64,000 nt of DNA from Candidatus Multiplicimicrobium inquinatum (GTDB taxonomy: Bacteria; Omnitrophota; Omnitrophia; Omnitrophales; Aquincolibacteriaceae), in contig DDUN01000003.1 of the NCBI GenBank assembly GCA_002344825.1, positions 12,878 through 76,877 on the forward strand, written 5' to 3'. The translations under genes were made by a program, and so were the position numbers. Shown here in pieces: positions 1-9,416 of the stretch. Under the pieces are notes generated by a model. That model saw only the letters and a program-made list of their open reading frames with translations, was not told where the DNA came from and did not search any database. Numbering within the stretch: position 1 is the stretch's first letter; each line of letters starts with the position of its first letter.

Positions 1-1
1 A

Positions 2-448
2 TCTGTATTAAAATCTATCCGTATGGGACAGGGCAAAATGTATACGGACCAGATCCAGTGCGTGAACATTAAAACCCTTGAAGCCATCGATGCGATTCTT
101 AAGGAGAAAAAGGGAAATGTTGTCATTCTGATTCAGGGGGATCATGGACCCGGCTTCGGATCGGCATCAGATTTTCGCCTGAATCCGGAATGGGTCAAGC
201 AAAGACATATGATTTTAAACGCGTATTTTTTCCCGCAGGGAAAAATAAGCGAACAGCTTTATGGAGGAATCAGTCCGGTCAACTCATTTAGAGTTGTCTT
301 TAATGAACTATTTAATCAGAACTTGGAGTTATTTCCCGATAAGGCATTTGCTTTTGAGAATAGCAGGCTTATTGATGTTACAAGCTTGATTCAAAAACAT
401 GCTAGTAAGCAGAATCAAAGAAGTGTTAGTGATTTAAATCAACCCTAA
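2..448 (+). CDS. Sulfatase/alkaline-phosphatase-superfamily protein, C-terminal part (5' end outside window)
   Basis: The reading frame is already open at the window edge, so only the C-terminal part of about 148 residues is present. A segment ILIQGDHGPG followed by RMILNAY-like (RHMILNAYFFP) and ISPVNSFRVVFNELF is characteristic of the end of sulfatase-like membrane proteins in the alkaline phosphatase superfamily. In those, the Asp-His pair of GDHGP is a metal ligand. Such proteins often transfer or remove phosphate or phosphoethanolamine groups on surface glycans. The N-terminal membrane helices and the nucleophile would lie upstream. The in-frame ATG near base 23 is probably internal. The family call is fairly secure, the substrate unknown. 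Confidence 0.7.
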   Translation, partial: SVLKSIRMGQGKMYTDQIQCVNIKTLEAIDAILKEKKGNVVILIQGDHGPGFGSASDFRLNPEWVKQRHMILNAYFFPQGKISEQLYGGISPVNSFRVVFNELFNQNLELFPDKAFAFENSRLIDVTSLIQKHASKQNQRSVSDLNQP

Positions 449-608
449 TATTTCGAAAAATTAAATCCCTGAATCGCCACACGCATGAGATTGCGGTGAC
501 GTTCTTGAATTTTGTACATATTGGTATGTTGTGCTTAATAAGAAAGGTGAGTGGTGCGTTATTCCTTTCATGCCCACCGCAGCCTGCTACCGCATCGGTT
601 GAGACGAG

Positions 609-1838
609 CTAAAACGGTAACTTTTGAACGCGGGCAATGGCCTCGATGACGTTATCTCTGAAACCAAAAGCACTTAAACGGAAATAGCCCTCTCCACTTG
701 GGCCAAAACCAGATCCGGGGGTTCCTACGATATTTGCTTTTTCGAGTAGTAAATCAAAAAAGTCCCAAGACTTCATATTGTTAGGTGTTTTGAGCCAAAC
801 ATAAGGCGCATGTATGCCGCCGAAGGTTTCAATGCCGGCTGATTGCAAGCCCTCGAGAATAAGTTTGGCATTTTCCATATAGTAAGAAATCATTTCTTTA
901 ACTTCTTTTTTACCGGCATTACTGTAAACAGCTTCGGCACCGCGCTGAATCGGATAAGACACCCCATTAAATTTGGTGGCATGGCGGCGATTCCAAAGAC
1001 TATGAACAGATACTTTTTCACCTTTTTCATTTTTTGCGAACAAATCTTTTGGAATTACCGTAAAGGCACAGCGGGTTCCGGTGAATCCGGCTGTTTTCGA
1101 GAAGCTGCGGAATTCAATTGCCACTTCGTGCGCGCCTTCAATTTCAAAGATAGAGTGTGGCAAAGAATTGTCGGAAATAAAAGCTTCATAAGCTGCATCA
1201 AAAAGAATGATGGCATCGTTTTTCTTCGCGAAATCAACCCAGCTCTGCAGGTCCTTGCGGTCAAGTACCGTGCCTGTCGGATTGGCAGGCGAACAAAGAT
1301 AAATTAAATCCACTTTTTCTTTCGGAAAAGCCGGCTTGAAATTATTTTCAGCTGTGGCGGGCATATAAACAAAGCCCTCGTACTTACCATCTTTAAAAGA
1401 GCCACTGCGTCCTGCCATGACATTTGTGTCGACATAGACGGGATAAACGGGATCAACCACGGCAATTTTTGAATCAAGGCTGAATATCTCCTGAATATTT
1501 CCGCAATCGCACTTAGAGCCATCCGAGACAAAAATTTCATCCGCATCAACTTTTGCTCCACGAGATTGAAAGTCGGTTTTAGCGATTGCCTCTCTGAGAA
1601 AGTCGTAGCCTTGTTCCGGGCCATATCCTCGAAAAGTTTTAGCATCGCCCATTTCATCCGTTGCTTTTTTAATCGCATCACGAATCGAGGTGGGGAGCGG
1701 AAGAACGACATCACCTATACCAAGACGAATAATTTTAGCTTGTGGGTTTTTGGCGGAGAATTCTTTTACCCGACGTCCAATTTCGGGAAAAAGATAGCCA
1801 GCCTGCAGTTTTTGGTAGTGAGAGTTGATTTTTGTCAC
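609..1838 (-). CDS. dapL: LL-diaminopimelate aminotransferase
   Basis: This PLP-dependent class I/II aminotransferase converts tetrahydrodipicolinate and glutamate directly to LL-diaminopimelate, giving lysine and peptidoglycan precursor without succinyl or acetyl intermediates. The 409-residue length matches the family. Visible hallmarks are [13 protein letters not shown] near residue 37, [14 protein letters not shown] near 103, [11 protein letters not shown] near 180, and the PLP-binding Lys248 in [12 protein letters not shown]. It starts at GTG, preceded on the minus strand by AGGAG nine bases away. It is a lone gene, divergent from the polysaccharide locus. DapL is restricted to plants, Chlamydiae and scattered bacterial phyla, which is a useful taxonomic hint. 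Confidence 0.95.
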   Translation of the reverse strand: MTKINSHYQKLQAGYLFPEIGRRVKEFSAKNPQAKIIRLGIGDVVLPLPTSIRDAIKKATDEMGDAKTFRGYGPEQGYDFLREAIAKTDFQSRGAKVDADEIFVSDGSKCDCGNIQEIFSLDSKIAVVDPVYPVYVDTNVMAGRSGSFKDGKYEGFVYMPATAENNFKPAFPKEKVDLIYLCSPANPTGTVLDRKDLQSWVDFAKKNDAIILFDAAYEAFISDNSLPHSIFEIEGAHEVAIEFRSFSKTAGFTGTRCAFTVIPKDLFAKNEKGEKVSVHSLWNRRHATKFNGVSYPIQRGAEAVYSNAGKKEVKEMISYYMENAKLILEGLQSAGIETFGGIHAPYVWLKTPNNMKSWDFFDLLLEKANIVGTPGSGFGPSGEGYFRLSAFGFRDNVIEAIARVQKLPF

Positions 1839-1888
1839 GAGAAGGGTCTCCTGAATTAATTAGTAATGCCGATAAAAACCGAAGTGGA

Positions 1889-1894
1889 ATTATA
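1889..1894 (-). promoter_or_regulatory. Candidate -10 element for dapL
   Basis: On the minus strand this reads TATAAT, about 50 bases upstream of the dapL GTG, in the divergent gap shared with the ABC exporter. No convincing TTGACA-like -35 is found 16 to 18 bases further upstream, so the call rests on the -10 alone. Confidence 0.25.
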
Positions 1895-2016
1895 CTTTAT
1901 TCAATATGTCTAACCACGCATATTTACAGCTGGTCACATCAAAATAATAAATTATATTGATAAAGATATCTAATTATGACAAATTATAGCTAAATAAAAC
2001 AGCAATAATCAAGAAG

Positions 2017-3840
2017 ATGAAAAAATTAAAACAGTTTGTAGTCAATTTAAAGAGGCTTCGCCTTTTTCTCAAAAAGCTTGATTTAGAACCTGCGCATCTT
2101 TTTTTTCCCTCCGTGCTTTCTTTGGGCGCAGCGCTACTTGAAGGGGGGGCGTTTGCCTTGTTGGTGCCAACCATGCGCGGGATTATCGAGGCAAATTATC
2201 AATTTGCATATTCTGCTTCTGGTTTAGGTTGGGTGTTTCAGATATTTCCCCAGTTATTTTTAAATAACAACACGGCTATATTTATTTTCTTGGTTGCGCT
2301 TATTCTTGTTTTTATTATTATGAAAAATGTATTTGCTTACTCGGCAGCAGTGCTTATTTCCCATCGCATGTGGCGTTTTAACCACCAACTACGCTGCTTG
2401 ATTTTTAATGCGTATGTTGGTTTTCGAAAAAGTTTTTTTGATAAAAACAGCGTTGGAAATTTACAAAATATTCTTACTGGTTATACCGAGCAAATTGCTG
2501 TTCAATTTAAACTATTTCAGAATGTGTTGTTCCATTTTTTTGCGCTTATTTCTTATCTAATTATTATGGTGTTTATCTCATGGCGCGTTGCGCTTTTTAC
2601 CATAACGCTATTACCAATTATAATTTTTTCATTTAAAAAGTTGATTGGTCAAATTAAATTAAACTCTAATCAATTTGCGATACATTTTTCTGAGTTGGGA
2701 AAAAAAATTCTTAACTCGCTTTCGTGTATGCCGCTTATCAAGGCATCGAGTTCCGAGGAAAAAGAGAGAAAATGGTTTGAACGCACAAGCGATGAGGTGC
2801 GCAAACAGCAGATTAATATGGATGTAAGAATCTTATTAATTCCTCCCATGCAGGAAGTTTTTTTTGTTGTTTTATTATTTGTGTTAACAGGCTTTGTTGC
2901 GTATTTGTCAATCCACAGTCAGGATGGAAGTATCGCAGGGTATCTTGTGTTTTTCGTTATAGCAAGGAGGGCCATGAATAGCATTGGGCAACTTACTGTT
3001 TTTCAAGCGAATCTTGCATCAATTGCTGGGCCCTTAAGGCAAATCATGAAGATTTTTGAAGAAAGAAAAATAAATGAAGAAATTAGTGGCGGGGAGATAT
3101 TTGTTCGTTTTGACGACAGAGTGATAATTAGAAATCTTACTTTTTTTTACCATGAGCGAGACGTGCTCAGAGATGTTTCATTTGAGGTTAAGAAGAATGA
3201 AATGATTGCCATTGTGGGAAAGACAGGCTCTGGCAAATCGACCTTAGCACAGCTTTTTATGCGTTTCTACGAACCGCCAAGAGGAACCATTTTTATAGAT
3301 GGAAAAGATATTTTTGATCTGCAAATAGCATCTTGGAGAAAAAAAATTGCGTTTATTACGCAAGACAATTACCTGTTTGATGCCAGTTTTGAAGTTAATG
3401 TGAAATACGGATGTGAGCCTGAGCCGTTAAAGGCAGAAATCTTAGATGCTTTGGAGAAAGCGCAGCTCAGTGGGCTTTTAAGCAAGCTTCCGCAGGGGCT
3501 TGCAACCGAGATTGGAGAGCGCGGTATCCAGCTTTCTGGTGGTGAAAGACAGCGCTTGTCTTTGGCGCGCGCTATTTTGAGAAAGCCAGAAATTCTTATT
3601 TTGGATGAAGCCACAAGTGCTCTTGATTCTCAAACAGAACAATTGGTTCAGCGGGCTATTCTTGAAACTGTGAAAGGCAAAACGTCGATTGTGATAGCTC
3701 ATCGACTTTCCACGATAAAGAATGCCGATAAAATCATTTTGCTGGAGGAAGGTAGGATTGTAGAGCAAGGCTCTTTTGATGAGTTGATTGCCTTGAATGG
3801 GCGGTTTAAGTCATATTGGATGCTGCAAGAGCAGGGATAG
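2017..3840 (+). CDS. ABC exporter, MsbA/PglK-like (fused permease and ATPase)
   Basis: A half-transporter of 607 residues. The first 330 or so residues hold about six hydrophobic segments, followed by an ATPase domain with Walker A GKTGSGKST (about 401), signature LSGGERQRLSLARAI (about 506), Walker B ILILDEATSALD (about 526) and an H-loop His in IAHRLST (about 562). This is the MsbA/PglK architecture, a homodimer that flips lipid-linked substrates across the inner membrane. It opens the polysaccharide locus. No Wzx-type flippase was recognised in the window, so it may flip the lipid-linked repeat unit; that is inference from context. The start ATG has only a weak AAGAAG ribosome site. Confidence 0.88.
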   Translation: MKKLKQFVVNLKRLRLFLKKLDLEPAHLFFPSVLSLGAALLEGGAFALLVPTMRGIIEANYQFAYSASGLGWVFQIFPQLFLNNNTAIFIFLVALILVFIIMKNVFAYSAAVLISHRMWRFNHQLRCLIFNAYVGFRKSFFDKNSVGNLQNILTGYTEQIAVQFKLFQNVLFHFFALISYLIIMVFISWRVALFTITLLPIIIFSFKKLIGQIKLNSNQFAIHFSELGKKILNSLSCMPLIKASSSEEKERKWFERTSDEVRKQQINMDVRILLIPPMQEVFFVVLLFVLTGFVAYLSIHSQDGSIAGYLVFFVIARRAMNSIGQLTVFQANLASIAGPLRQIMKIFEERKINEEISGGEIFVRFDDRVIIRNLTFFYHERDVLRDVSFEVKKNEMIAIVGKTGSGKSTLAQLFMRFYEPPRGTIFIDGKDIFDLQIASWRKKIAFITQDNYLFDASFEVNVKYGCEPEPLKAEILDALEKAQLSGLLSKLPQGLATEIGERGIQLSGGERQRLSLARAILRKPEILILDEATSALDSQTEQLVQRAILETVKGKTSIVIAHRLSTIKNADKIILLEEGRIVEQGSFDELIALNGRFKSYWMLQEQG

Positions 3841-3887
3841 GGATGGGTTTTGTGCCTCTAAAGATATTGTAAAAATACGGATGACTA

Positions 3888-4457
3888 GTGATGCCGATTT
3901 GTAGGTTTTGGATTATGGCGGGAAATAGATTAGAGTCCTATTTTGCAACACTTATAGTGCGAGTGCGTTTTTATGGGTGTATTCATGCAAAAGGGAAGGT
4001 AGAGTTTGGCTTCGGGGTCCATTTTATTCCGTTTAATGCAAATAAGTTTTTAAGTGTTGTTTTTGATGGAGGTAATCGAATTGGAAATGGGACTGTATTC
4101 CAAGGTACCGGTCAGATGACATGGGGAAAGAATTCTTACTGCAGAGGATATTGTGTTTTTGGCACTAATGAAAAAATTGAAATTGGCGCAAATGTTATGA
4201 TAGCTGATGCGGTTTCAATAAGAGACACAGATCATGTTTTCAGCGATATTTCCCGCCCATCTATGGTTCAGGGAATAAAAACAGCCCCCGTTATTATTGA
4301 AGACAATGCTTGGATAGGGCATGGTGCCGTTGTGCTAAAAGGGGTTCGCATAGGTAGGGGTGCTGTTGTTGGGGCTGGTGCAGTCGTGACTAAAAATGTC
4401 AAACCCTATGATGTCGTTGCAGGCATTCCAGCAAGAATTATTAGTAAAAGGACTTAG
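3888..4457 (+). CDS. Hexapeptide-repeat O-acyltransferase (WbbJ/maa-like)
   Basis: A left-handed beta-helix acyltransferase of 189 residues. The C-terminal half shows repeating [I/V]-G-x-x hexapeptides (IEIGANVMIADAVSI, VIIEDNAWIGHGAVVLKG, VRIGRGAVVGAGAVVTK) and ends with the typical DVVAGIPARII. These enzymes move acetyl or another acyl group from CoA to a sugar hydroxyl or amino group. It lies 47 bases after the ABC exporter and 9 bases before the sulfotransferase, so it is likely co-transcribed and probably modifies the polysaccharide. GTG at 3888, ATG at 3891 and ATG at 3915 are all possible starts; none has a strong ribosome site. Confidence 0.85.
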   Translation: MMPICRFWIMAGNRLESYFATLIVRVRFYGCIHAKGKVEFGFGVHFIPFNANKFLSVVFDGGNRIGNGTVFQGTGQMTWGKNSYCRGYCVFGTNEKIEIGANVMIADAVSIRDTDHVFSDISRPSMVQGIKTAPVIIEDNAWIGHGAVVLKGVRIGRGAVVGAGAVVTKNVKPYDVVAGIPARIISKRT

Positions 4458-4466
4458 CTGATTTAA

Positions 4467-5354
4467 ATGGTGAAGCCTTCTTTTTTTGTGGTGGGCACGC
4501 AAAAAGCCGGGACCACTACTCTTCATGAGATATTGAGACAGCACCCACAAATTTTTTTACCCAAAACTAAAGAGGCGCACTTTTTTGATTTTGACGATAC
4601 ATTTACAAAAGGATTTGACTGGTGGGTAGAGACATTTTTCAAGGAATGTAATTCGGGAAAAATAGCTGGTGCAATTACACCCGAATATCTTTTTTATCCG
4701 GAAGTGCCCTTGAGGATTAAAGAGATGTTAGGGGTAGATGTGAAAATTATTATAATTCTTCGCAATCCTGTTGATCGGGCATTTTCACACTATCTAATGA
4801 CAAAAAGACGGGGGCTTGAAGCTTTAAGTTTTGATCAGGCTGTGGCAAAAGAGGCTGAAAGGTTGAAGGCGGGAAGAGACTTTGAAAGAGTGCATTACAG
4901 CTATTTCTCTCGTGGTTTGTATGCTAAGCAAGTAAAACGCTATCTTGATTTGTTTGGTGCGAAAAATGTATTAATTTTGAAATTCGAGGAAGATTTCTTG
5001 AAAGATAAATTAGCCACAATCGAAAAAATTTTGCGATTTCTGAATGTCTCGGTTATTCAATTAGATGTTGCAAAGAAAAGTAATTCCGCGTCGCGACCAA
5101 GAATGCCTGCGTTGAGCAGGTTTTTGTATTCAAGGAACTGGTTTAAAGAAAAAATTAAAAGAATTATTGTGTCGAAGGGGATAAGAAAAGAAATAAAGAA
5201 TGTGTTAGTGTTTTTAGATCGTTTGAACCAGACAAAGACGAGATTAGAATATTTAACGTTGTATCAGAGAAAAAAGTATCTAAAATTATTCCACGAAGAC
5301 ATTAAGAAGTTAAGCCTGTTGACAGCGATGTCGTTTCAAGAGTGGTATGAATAG
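4467..5354 (+). CDS. PAPS-dependent sulfotransferase
   Basis: The N-terminus FFVVGTQKAGTTTLHE (residues 5 to 20) is the 5'-phosphosulfate-binding loop of cytosolic/heparan-type sulfotransferases. LRNPVDRAFSHYLM near residue 98 is the 3'-phosphate-binding motif, with the Arg and Ser that contact PAPS. HPQIFLPKTKEAHFFD is also typical of heparan N-/O-sulfotransferase relatives. At 295 residues it is full length. It would place sulfate on a sugar of the polysaccharide. No PAPS synthesis genes (cysD/N/C) are seen in the window. It overlaps the next gene by 8 bases, which suggests translational coupling. Confidence 0.88.
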   Translation: MVKPSFFVVGTQKAGTTTLHEILRQHPQIFLPKTKEAHFFDFDDTFTKGFDWWVETFFKECNSGKIAGAITPEYLFYPEVPLRIKEMLGVDVKIIIILRNPVDRAFSHYLMTKRRGLEALSFDQAVAKEAERLKAGRDFERVHYSYFSRGLYAKQVKRYLDLFGAKNVLILKFEEDFLKDKLATIEKILRFLNVSVIQLDVAKKSNSASRPRMPALSRFLYSRNWFKEKIKRIIVSKGIRKEIKNVLVFLDRLNQTKTRLEYLTLYQRKKYLKLFHEDIKKLSLLTAMSFQEWYE

Positions 5355-6339
5355 TTTGCTCAATCAAGGTTTTTTAGAGAAGCGTATTGCGATTGTTATT
5401 CTTAATTATAATAGCGCAAAAGATTTAAAAATATTTTTAGCTCAATTAATTAGCCAAAGGGGGGCGTTTCTTTCTTTTGTGATAGTAGATAATGCATCGC
5501 AGAAAGATTCTGTCGAAAGTTTTCAGTCTTGGCTTGCAAGCTGGCGACCCGATGCTTTTTGCGGGACACCCCGTCAGGCTGAAGAATGGATAATGCAGTA
5601 CCCACAAATTGCCAGCAGAGATAAAAATATTTTTTTTATAAAAAATAGTGAAAACCGAGGTTTTTCTGCCGGAAATAATATTGGAATTCGGGTGGCAGAG
5701 AAATTAAATGTCGATGCTGTGCTAATCACCAATCCCGATATTTGTATTGAAGGCAGTGAGTGCGTGGCTGATTTGGGACGCCAGCTTTTTTCTAGCGCCG
5801 AATTTTGTGTGGCAGTACCTCGTGTTTTATATTTTGGGAAGGACCAAAATCCTCGTTGGGAGCCAACGACCTTCTGGGAGGAGTTGTTTTGGTTGTCGCC
5901 ATTTCCATTTGCCAAAATAAGGCGATCTGATTTAACTGAAAACTTGAAGCCTCATGAAATTGACCAGTTTGCGGGTTGTTTCTTCATGGTAAAACTAGAT
6001 TTTTTAAGGAAAATAAATTATTTAGATGAAAGGTTTTTTCTTTATCGAGAAGAAGCTATGCTGTCAGTAAGGGCCAAAACAAACGAACAAAAAATACTGT
6101 ATGTCCCTCAGGTTTGTGTCAAGCATGAAAGCATCCACTCAGATCAAAAGTCCCATCTATTTTTGCGGCAGTACCATTTGCTTCGAAGTAAAAAAATATT
6201 CCTAGAAAACCACACAGCATTTGGAGCGCTCGGGCGTTTCTTGATTTTGTTTTTTAATGCACTTTGGGCGTTATGGCCTATTTTTAAAAATATTTTCTTA
6301 AAAAGAACCAGAAAAAATGAGAAGCGTAGGCAAGGCTAA
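5347..6339 (+). CDS. Glycosyltransferase family 2 (rhamnosyltransferase-like)
   Basis: A GT-A fold transferase of 330 residues. The N-terminal strand IAIVILNYNSAKDLKIFL, then FVIVDNASQKDSVESF, then NRGFSAGNNIGI and an acidic LITNPDI around residue 128 are standard GT2 motifs (nucleotide-sugar binding and metal site). DQFAGCFFMVKLDFLRKI and LDERFFLYREE are typical of WbbL/RfbF-like rhamnosyltransferases. The C-terminus has a hydrophobic stretch around 290 to 315, probably membrane-associated. The substrate cannot be read from sequence. It sits in the run of transferases building the repeat unit. Confidence 0.85.
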   Translation: MNSLLNQGFLEKRIAIVILNYNSAKDLKIFLAQLISQRGAFLSFVIVDNASQKDSVESFQSWLASWRPDAFCGTPRQAEEWIMQYPQIASRDKNIFFIKNSENRGFSAGNNIGIRVAEKLNVDAVLITNPDICIEGSECVADLGRQLFSSAEFCVAVPRVLYFGKDQNPRWEPTTFWEELFWLSPFPFAKIRRSDLTENLKPHEIDQFAGCFFMVKLDFLRKINYLDERFFLYREEAMLSVRAKTNEQKILYVPQVCVKHESIHSDQKSHLFLRQYHLLRSKKIFLENHTAFGALGRFLILFFNALWALWPIFKNIFLKRTRKNEKRRQG

Positions 6340-6342
6340 ACG

Positions 6343-7422
6343 ATGAAAAAAAAATATATTAAAATCTTACACGTTGTTGGCGCTCGGCCTAATTTTATGA
6401 AGGTGGCCCCTGTGATGAGAGCTGTTTCTAAATACAAGAGATTTAAACAAATCCTTGTTCATACGGGACAACATTACAGTGCAAACATGTCTGATGTTTT
6501 TTTTCAGCAGTTAGATCTCCCCAAACCTGATTACAGCCTAGGAGTGGGATCTGGCACACATACCTTTCAAACGGCGCAAGTTATGATTCGATTTGAAAAG
6601 GTGGTAGACCATGAGAAACCCAGTTTGGTAATCGTTTATGGAGATGTGAATTCAACAGTAGCTGCTGCCCTTGTTTGTGCAAAAAAGGGTATAAAAATCG
6701 GGCATGTGGAGGCTGGGCTTAGATCTTTTGATAGAGAAATGCCCGAGGAAACTAATAGGATTTTGACAGATCACCTATGTCAGTATCTTTTTACGCCTTC
6801 GCTTGATGGTAATCAAAATTTAATCAAAGAGGGTATTTCAGCAAAGAAAATTTTTTTTGTTGGGAATGTCATGATAGATACGCTTGTTTATCTTGAGCCC
6901 AAACTAGAAAAGCCAAAGATAGAAGGGCTTTCAGAAAAATATGTGCTTGTAACGTTGCATAGGCCTTCAAATGTTGATGATTCTCAAAGACTGAAGTTTA
7001 TATTTAAAGAACTTGTGCGTGTAAGTAAATTTTTTCAAATTATTTTCCCTGTTCACCCTCGAACCAAAGAGAGATTAGAAAAAATAAACCCATCACTTTT
7101 GAGAAAAAAACAAATTTTATTTACAGATCCACTTGGGTATGTGGAGTTTTTATCATTAGAGAAAAATGCGGTGGCTGTACTAACTGATTCCGGCGGTGTT
7201 CAAGAAGAAACCACCTATTTAGGAATTCCCTGCTTTACTCTCCGTGATAATACAGAGCGTCCGATCACACTAACAATCGGAACAAATCATTTGTTAGGAA
7301 GCCGCCCCAAAGAATTGTTTTTTCATTTAATGAAACATAAAAAACGTGTCGCTAAAATACCTGCGTTGTGGGACGGGAAAGCTGCGGGGCGAATAGCAAA
7401 TGTGCTGAATCAAGTAATTTAA
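6343..7422 (+). CDS. wecB: UDP-N-acetylglucosamine 2-epimerase (non-hydrolysing)
   Basis: Interconverts UDP-GlcNAc and UDP-ManNAc. The 359-residue protein has the family N-terminus VVGARPNFMKVAPVM, then ILVHTGQHYSANMSDVFF, GDVNSTVAAALVC, HVEAGLRSFDREMPEETNRILTD-type motif in two parts, VTLHRPSNVD, and TDSGGVQEETTYLGIPC in the UDP-binding C-terminal lobe. The usual partner dehydrogenase WecC, which would make ManNAcA, was not found in the window, so ManNAc itself may be incorporated or further modified elsewhere. It lies 3 bases after the preceding transferase. Confidence 0.93.
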   Translation: MKKKYIKILHVVGARPNFMKVAPVMRAVSKYKRFKQILVHTGQHYSANMSDVFFQQLDLPKPDYSLGVGSGTHTFQTAQVMIRFEKVVDHEKPSLVIVYGDVNSTVAAALVCAKKGIKIGHVEAGLRSFDREMPEETNRILTDHLCQYLFTPSLDGNQNLIKEGISAKKIFFVGNVMIDTLVYLEPKLEKPKIEGLSEKYVLVTLHRPSNVDDSQRLKFIFKELVRVSKFFQIIFPVHPRTKERLEKINPSLLRKKQILFTDPLGYVEFLSLEKNAVAVLTDSGGVQEETTYLGIPCFTLRDNTERPITLTIGTNHLLGSRPKELFFHLMKHKKRVAKIPALWDGKAAGRIANVLNQVI

Positions 7423-7423
7423 A

Positions 7424-8446
7424 ATGATTTATTTTCTTGTTCCTAGAAATCTTTCCAGGGCAGTTGCTGCGTCTCAGATCGTTCCAATGGCTGCGAATAT
7501 TCCCAATCAGGTAAAAACTATAGTTTTTAAATCTAATAAAAATTTTATCCAAACCGAAAACTCTTTGTTGCTGAAACAAAGTTTGGTGGTGATGCTGATT
7601 TGCAATTTGAAGTCAGGCGATGTTGTTTATACTCGAGAATTTGATGATTTTTTAAAGAGTCTTTTTGTTAAGATTATTTTGAGAAAAAAGATCAAAATAA
7701 TCTATAACTTTAGAGGGTTGGGTAGCGAAGAAAGCTGGGGGAGGCATAGATCGAAAATTAGACGAAGCATTTTGCAGGTAATTGAAGGCTTAATATATTA
7801 TTGTGCTGATGAGGTTGTTGTGGTTTCGAATAATTTTAAAAGATACTTAAAGCATAAATATGGAAGCAGAAAAACGGATGTTATTGAGATGCACTGTTCA
7901 GTTGCGAGAAATTATTTGAAGCAATCATTTTCTCGAGGTTCTTTACGATTTCTTTACTTAGGCGGATTCAGTGTTTGGCAAAAGCCATGTGAAGTAATCG
8001 AGATTTTTAAAAAATTGAAGAAAAAGTATCATGGCTCAAAGCTTACTATTATTAGTTATAGTCAGCCGGATGCCCGGCTTCAGAACTTAATTGAATCTAA
8101 TAACGTCGAGATTATATCTCTTTCGCATGAAAATGTAGTTCAAGTGTTGCCATTATATGATTTTGGATTTATTTTGCGCGACAACATTTTAATGAATCAG
8201 GTTTCATCACCAATTAAGTTTTCCGAGTATGTGGCCATGGGTGTTGTTCCAATTATCAGTCCTGGAGTTGGCGATTTTTATGAAGTGTCTAAGCGTAAGG
8301 CGCTGGCTGTTTGCACGAATGACCACTTTGATTTTAGTTTAGATGATTTTGAAAAAATTCTCAATGATGAGAAAATTCATGAAAGACTGTATGAGTTTTC
8401 AAAGGATTTTCTTTGGAAGAATTCCTTGAGAAAATTTCCAGTCTGA
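7424..8446 (+). CDS. Putative glycosyltransferase (GT-B/GT4-like)
   Basis: A 340-residue protein with features of a GT-B transferase: a region around residues 120 to 150 (LIYYCADEVVVVSNNFKRYL) like the linker where GT4 proteins list sites of activity, FLYLGGFSVWQKPCEVIEIF near 170 like the start of the C-terminal nucleotide-sugar domain, and PIKFSEYVAMGVVPIIS near 264 similar to the phosphate-contacting helix. The canonical E-x7-E is weak, with only a SPIKFSEY remnant. The C-terminus ends abruptly compared with GT4 proteins, which may mean slight truncation. Membership of the locus supports a transferase role; the exact family is uncertain. Confidence 0.6.
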   Translation: MIYFLVPRNLSRAVAASQIVPMAANIPNQVKTIVFKSNKNFIQTENSLLLKQSLVVMLICNLKSGDVVYTREFDDFLKSLFVKIILRKKIKIIYNFRGLGSEESWGRHRSKIRRSILQVIEGLIYYCADEVVVVSNNFKRYLKHKYGSRKTDVIEMHCSVARNYLKQSFSRGSLRFLYLGGFSVWQKPCEVIEIFKKLKKKYHGSKLTIISYSQPDARLQNLIESNNVEIISLSHENVVQVLPLYDFGFILRDNILMNQVSSPIKFSEYVAMGVVPIISPGVGDFYEVSKRKALAVCTNDHFDFSLDDFEKILNDEKIHERLYEFSKDFLWKNSLRKFPV

Positions 8447-8484
8447 TGAGTTGATTTTTAATCGAGATGGTTGGAGATATTTGA

Positions 8485-9258
8485 ATGAGACCTAAGTTAG
8501 AAGTGTTAGTTTCATGCATGTATCAAATCGATATGTCAATTGTAGAGAGAGCGAATATTTCATCAAGTGCTGTTGTTGTTAATCAATGTGATAGAGACTT
8601 GTATGAAGAGATTGCTGTGGGCGAAAATAGAATTAGAATGTTCTCATGTTTGGATAGAGGTTTATCGAAAAGTAGAAATAAAGCGTTAAAAGAGTCCGCG
8701 GCTGACATTTGTTTGTTGTGCGATGATGATGAACATCTTGAAGATGATTATGTTTCAAAAATACAAGAAGCATATGAGAAATATCCTGATGCGGATATTA
8801 TCGCATTTAGGCTTGAGCGATCGTCTCGTTCTTATTGGACTGTCCCTAGAAGAATTAACTATCTCAACTCTTTGAAAATCTCTTCGTGTCAAATCAGCTT
8901 TAAACGAAATAGCATTATCGGACGCGGCATTTTTTTTGATGAGACATTTGGCGCTGGAACAAGGTACAGTTTTGGCGAAGAAAATATTTTTTTGTATGAA
9001 TGTTTAAAAAAGGGGCTCAAAGTATATTATCTTCCAATAAAAATAGCTTTTGTTGCTGATGAAAAATCAACATGGTTTAATGGGTTTACAACGCAATATT
9101 TTTTTAACCGGGGTGTAATTACTCGAAGGTATATGGGGAGATTTTTTGCAATTCTATACGCTATTTATTTTGCTGTTTTTAAGTACTCCATTTATAAATC
9201 AGCGACTCCCTTTCGAACAGCTTTGGGAAAGATGATCGAAGGTGTTTGGAGAGATTAG
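8485..9258 (+). CDS. Glycosyltransferase family 2-like protein
   Basis: A compact 257-residue GT-A-like protein. LEVLVSCMYQ at the start, then CLDRGLSKSRNKALKESAADICLLCDDDEHLEDDYV place a DDDE acidic cluster near residue 79 where GT2 enzymes bind metal and nucleotide-sugar. FDETFGAGTRYSFGEENIFLYECLKKG (read in two parts, with GEEN as acceptor-loop acid) is also GT2-like. The C-terminus has a hydrophobic segment around residues 205 to 235. The donor and acceptor are unknown. Confidence 0.72.
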   Translation: MRPKLEVLVSCMYQIDMSIVERANISSSAVVVNQCDRDLYEEIAVGENRIRMFSCLDRGLSKSRNKALKESAADICLLCDDDEHLEDDYVSKIQEAYEKYPDADIIAFRLERSSRSYWTVPRRINYLNSLKISSCQISFKRNSIIGRGIFFDETFGAGTRYSFGEENIFLYECLKKGLKVYYLPIKIAFVADEKSTWFNGFTTQYFFNRGVITRRYMGRFFAILYAIYFAVFKYSIYKSATPFRTALGKMIEGVWRD

Positions 9259-9416
9259 ACTTGACCGCCAAACATCAAAAGATTTGGAAGTGAGGGAGAC
9301 TTTTTTGTGGAGCGGCATTACACTTTGGTTTGCAAAAACGCAGATTTTTTTTAAGTAAAGCATAGTCTGTTTTTTCGAAGAAAATAAGACAAGTTCTTTT
9401 TTGTAAGGAGCTCAAT

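Noticed and set aside
843..1307. 154-codon plus-strand open frame inside dapL
   Set aside because: Fully antisense to an intact, highly conserved enzyme gene; composition looks like a mirror of dapL codons.
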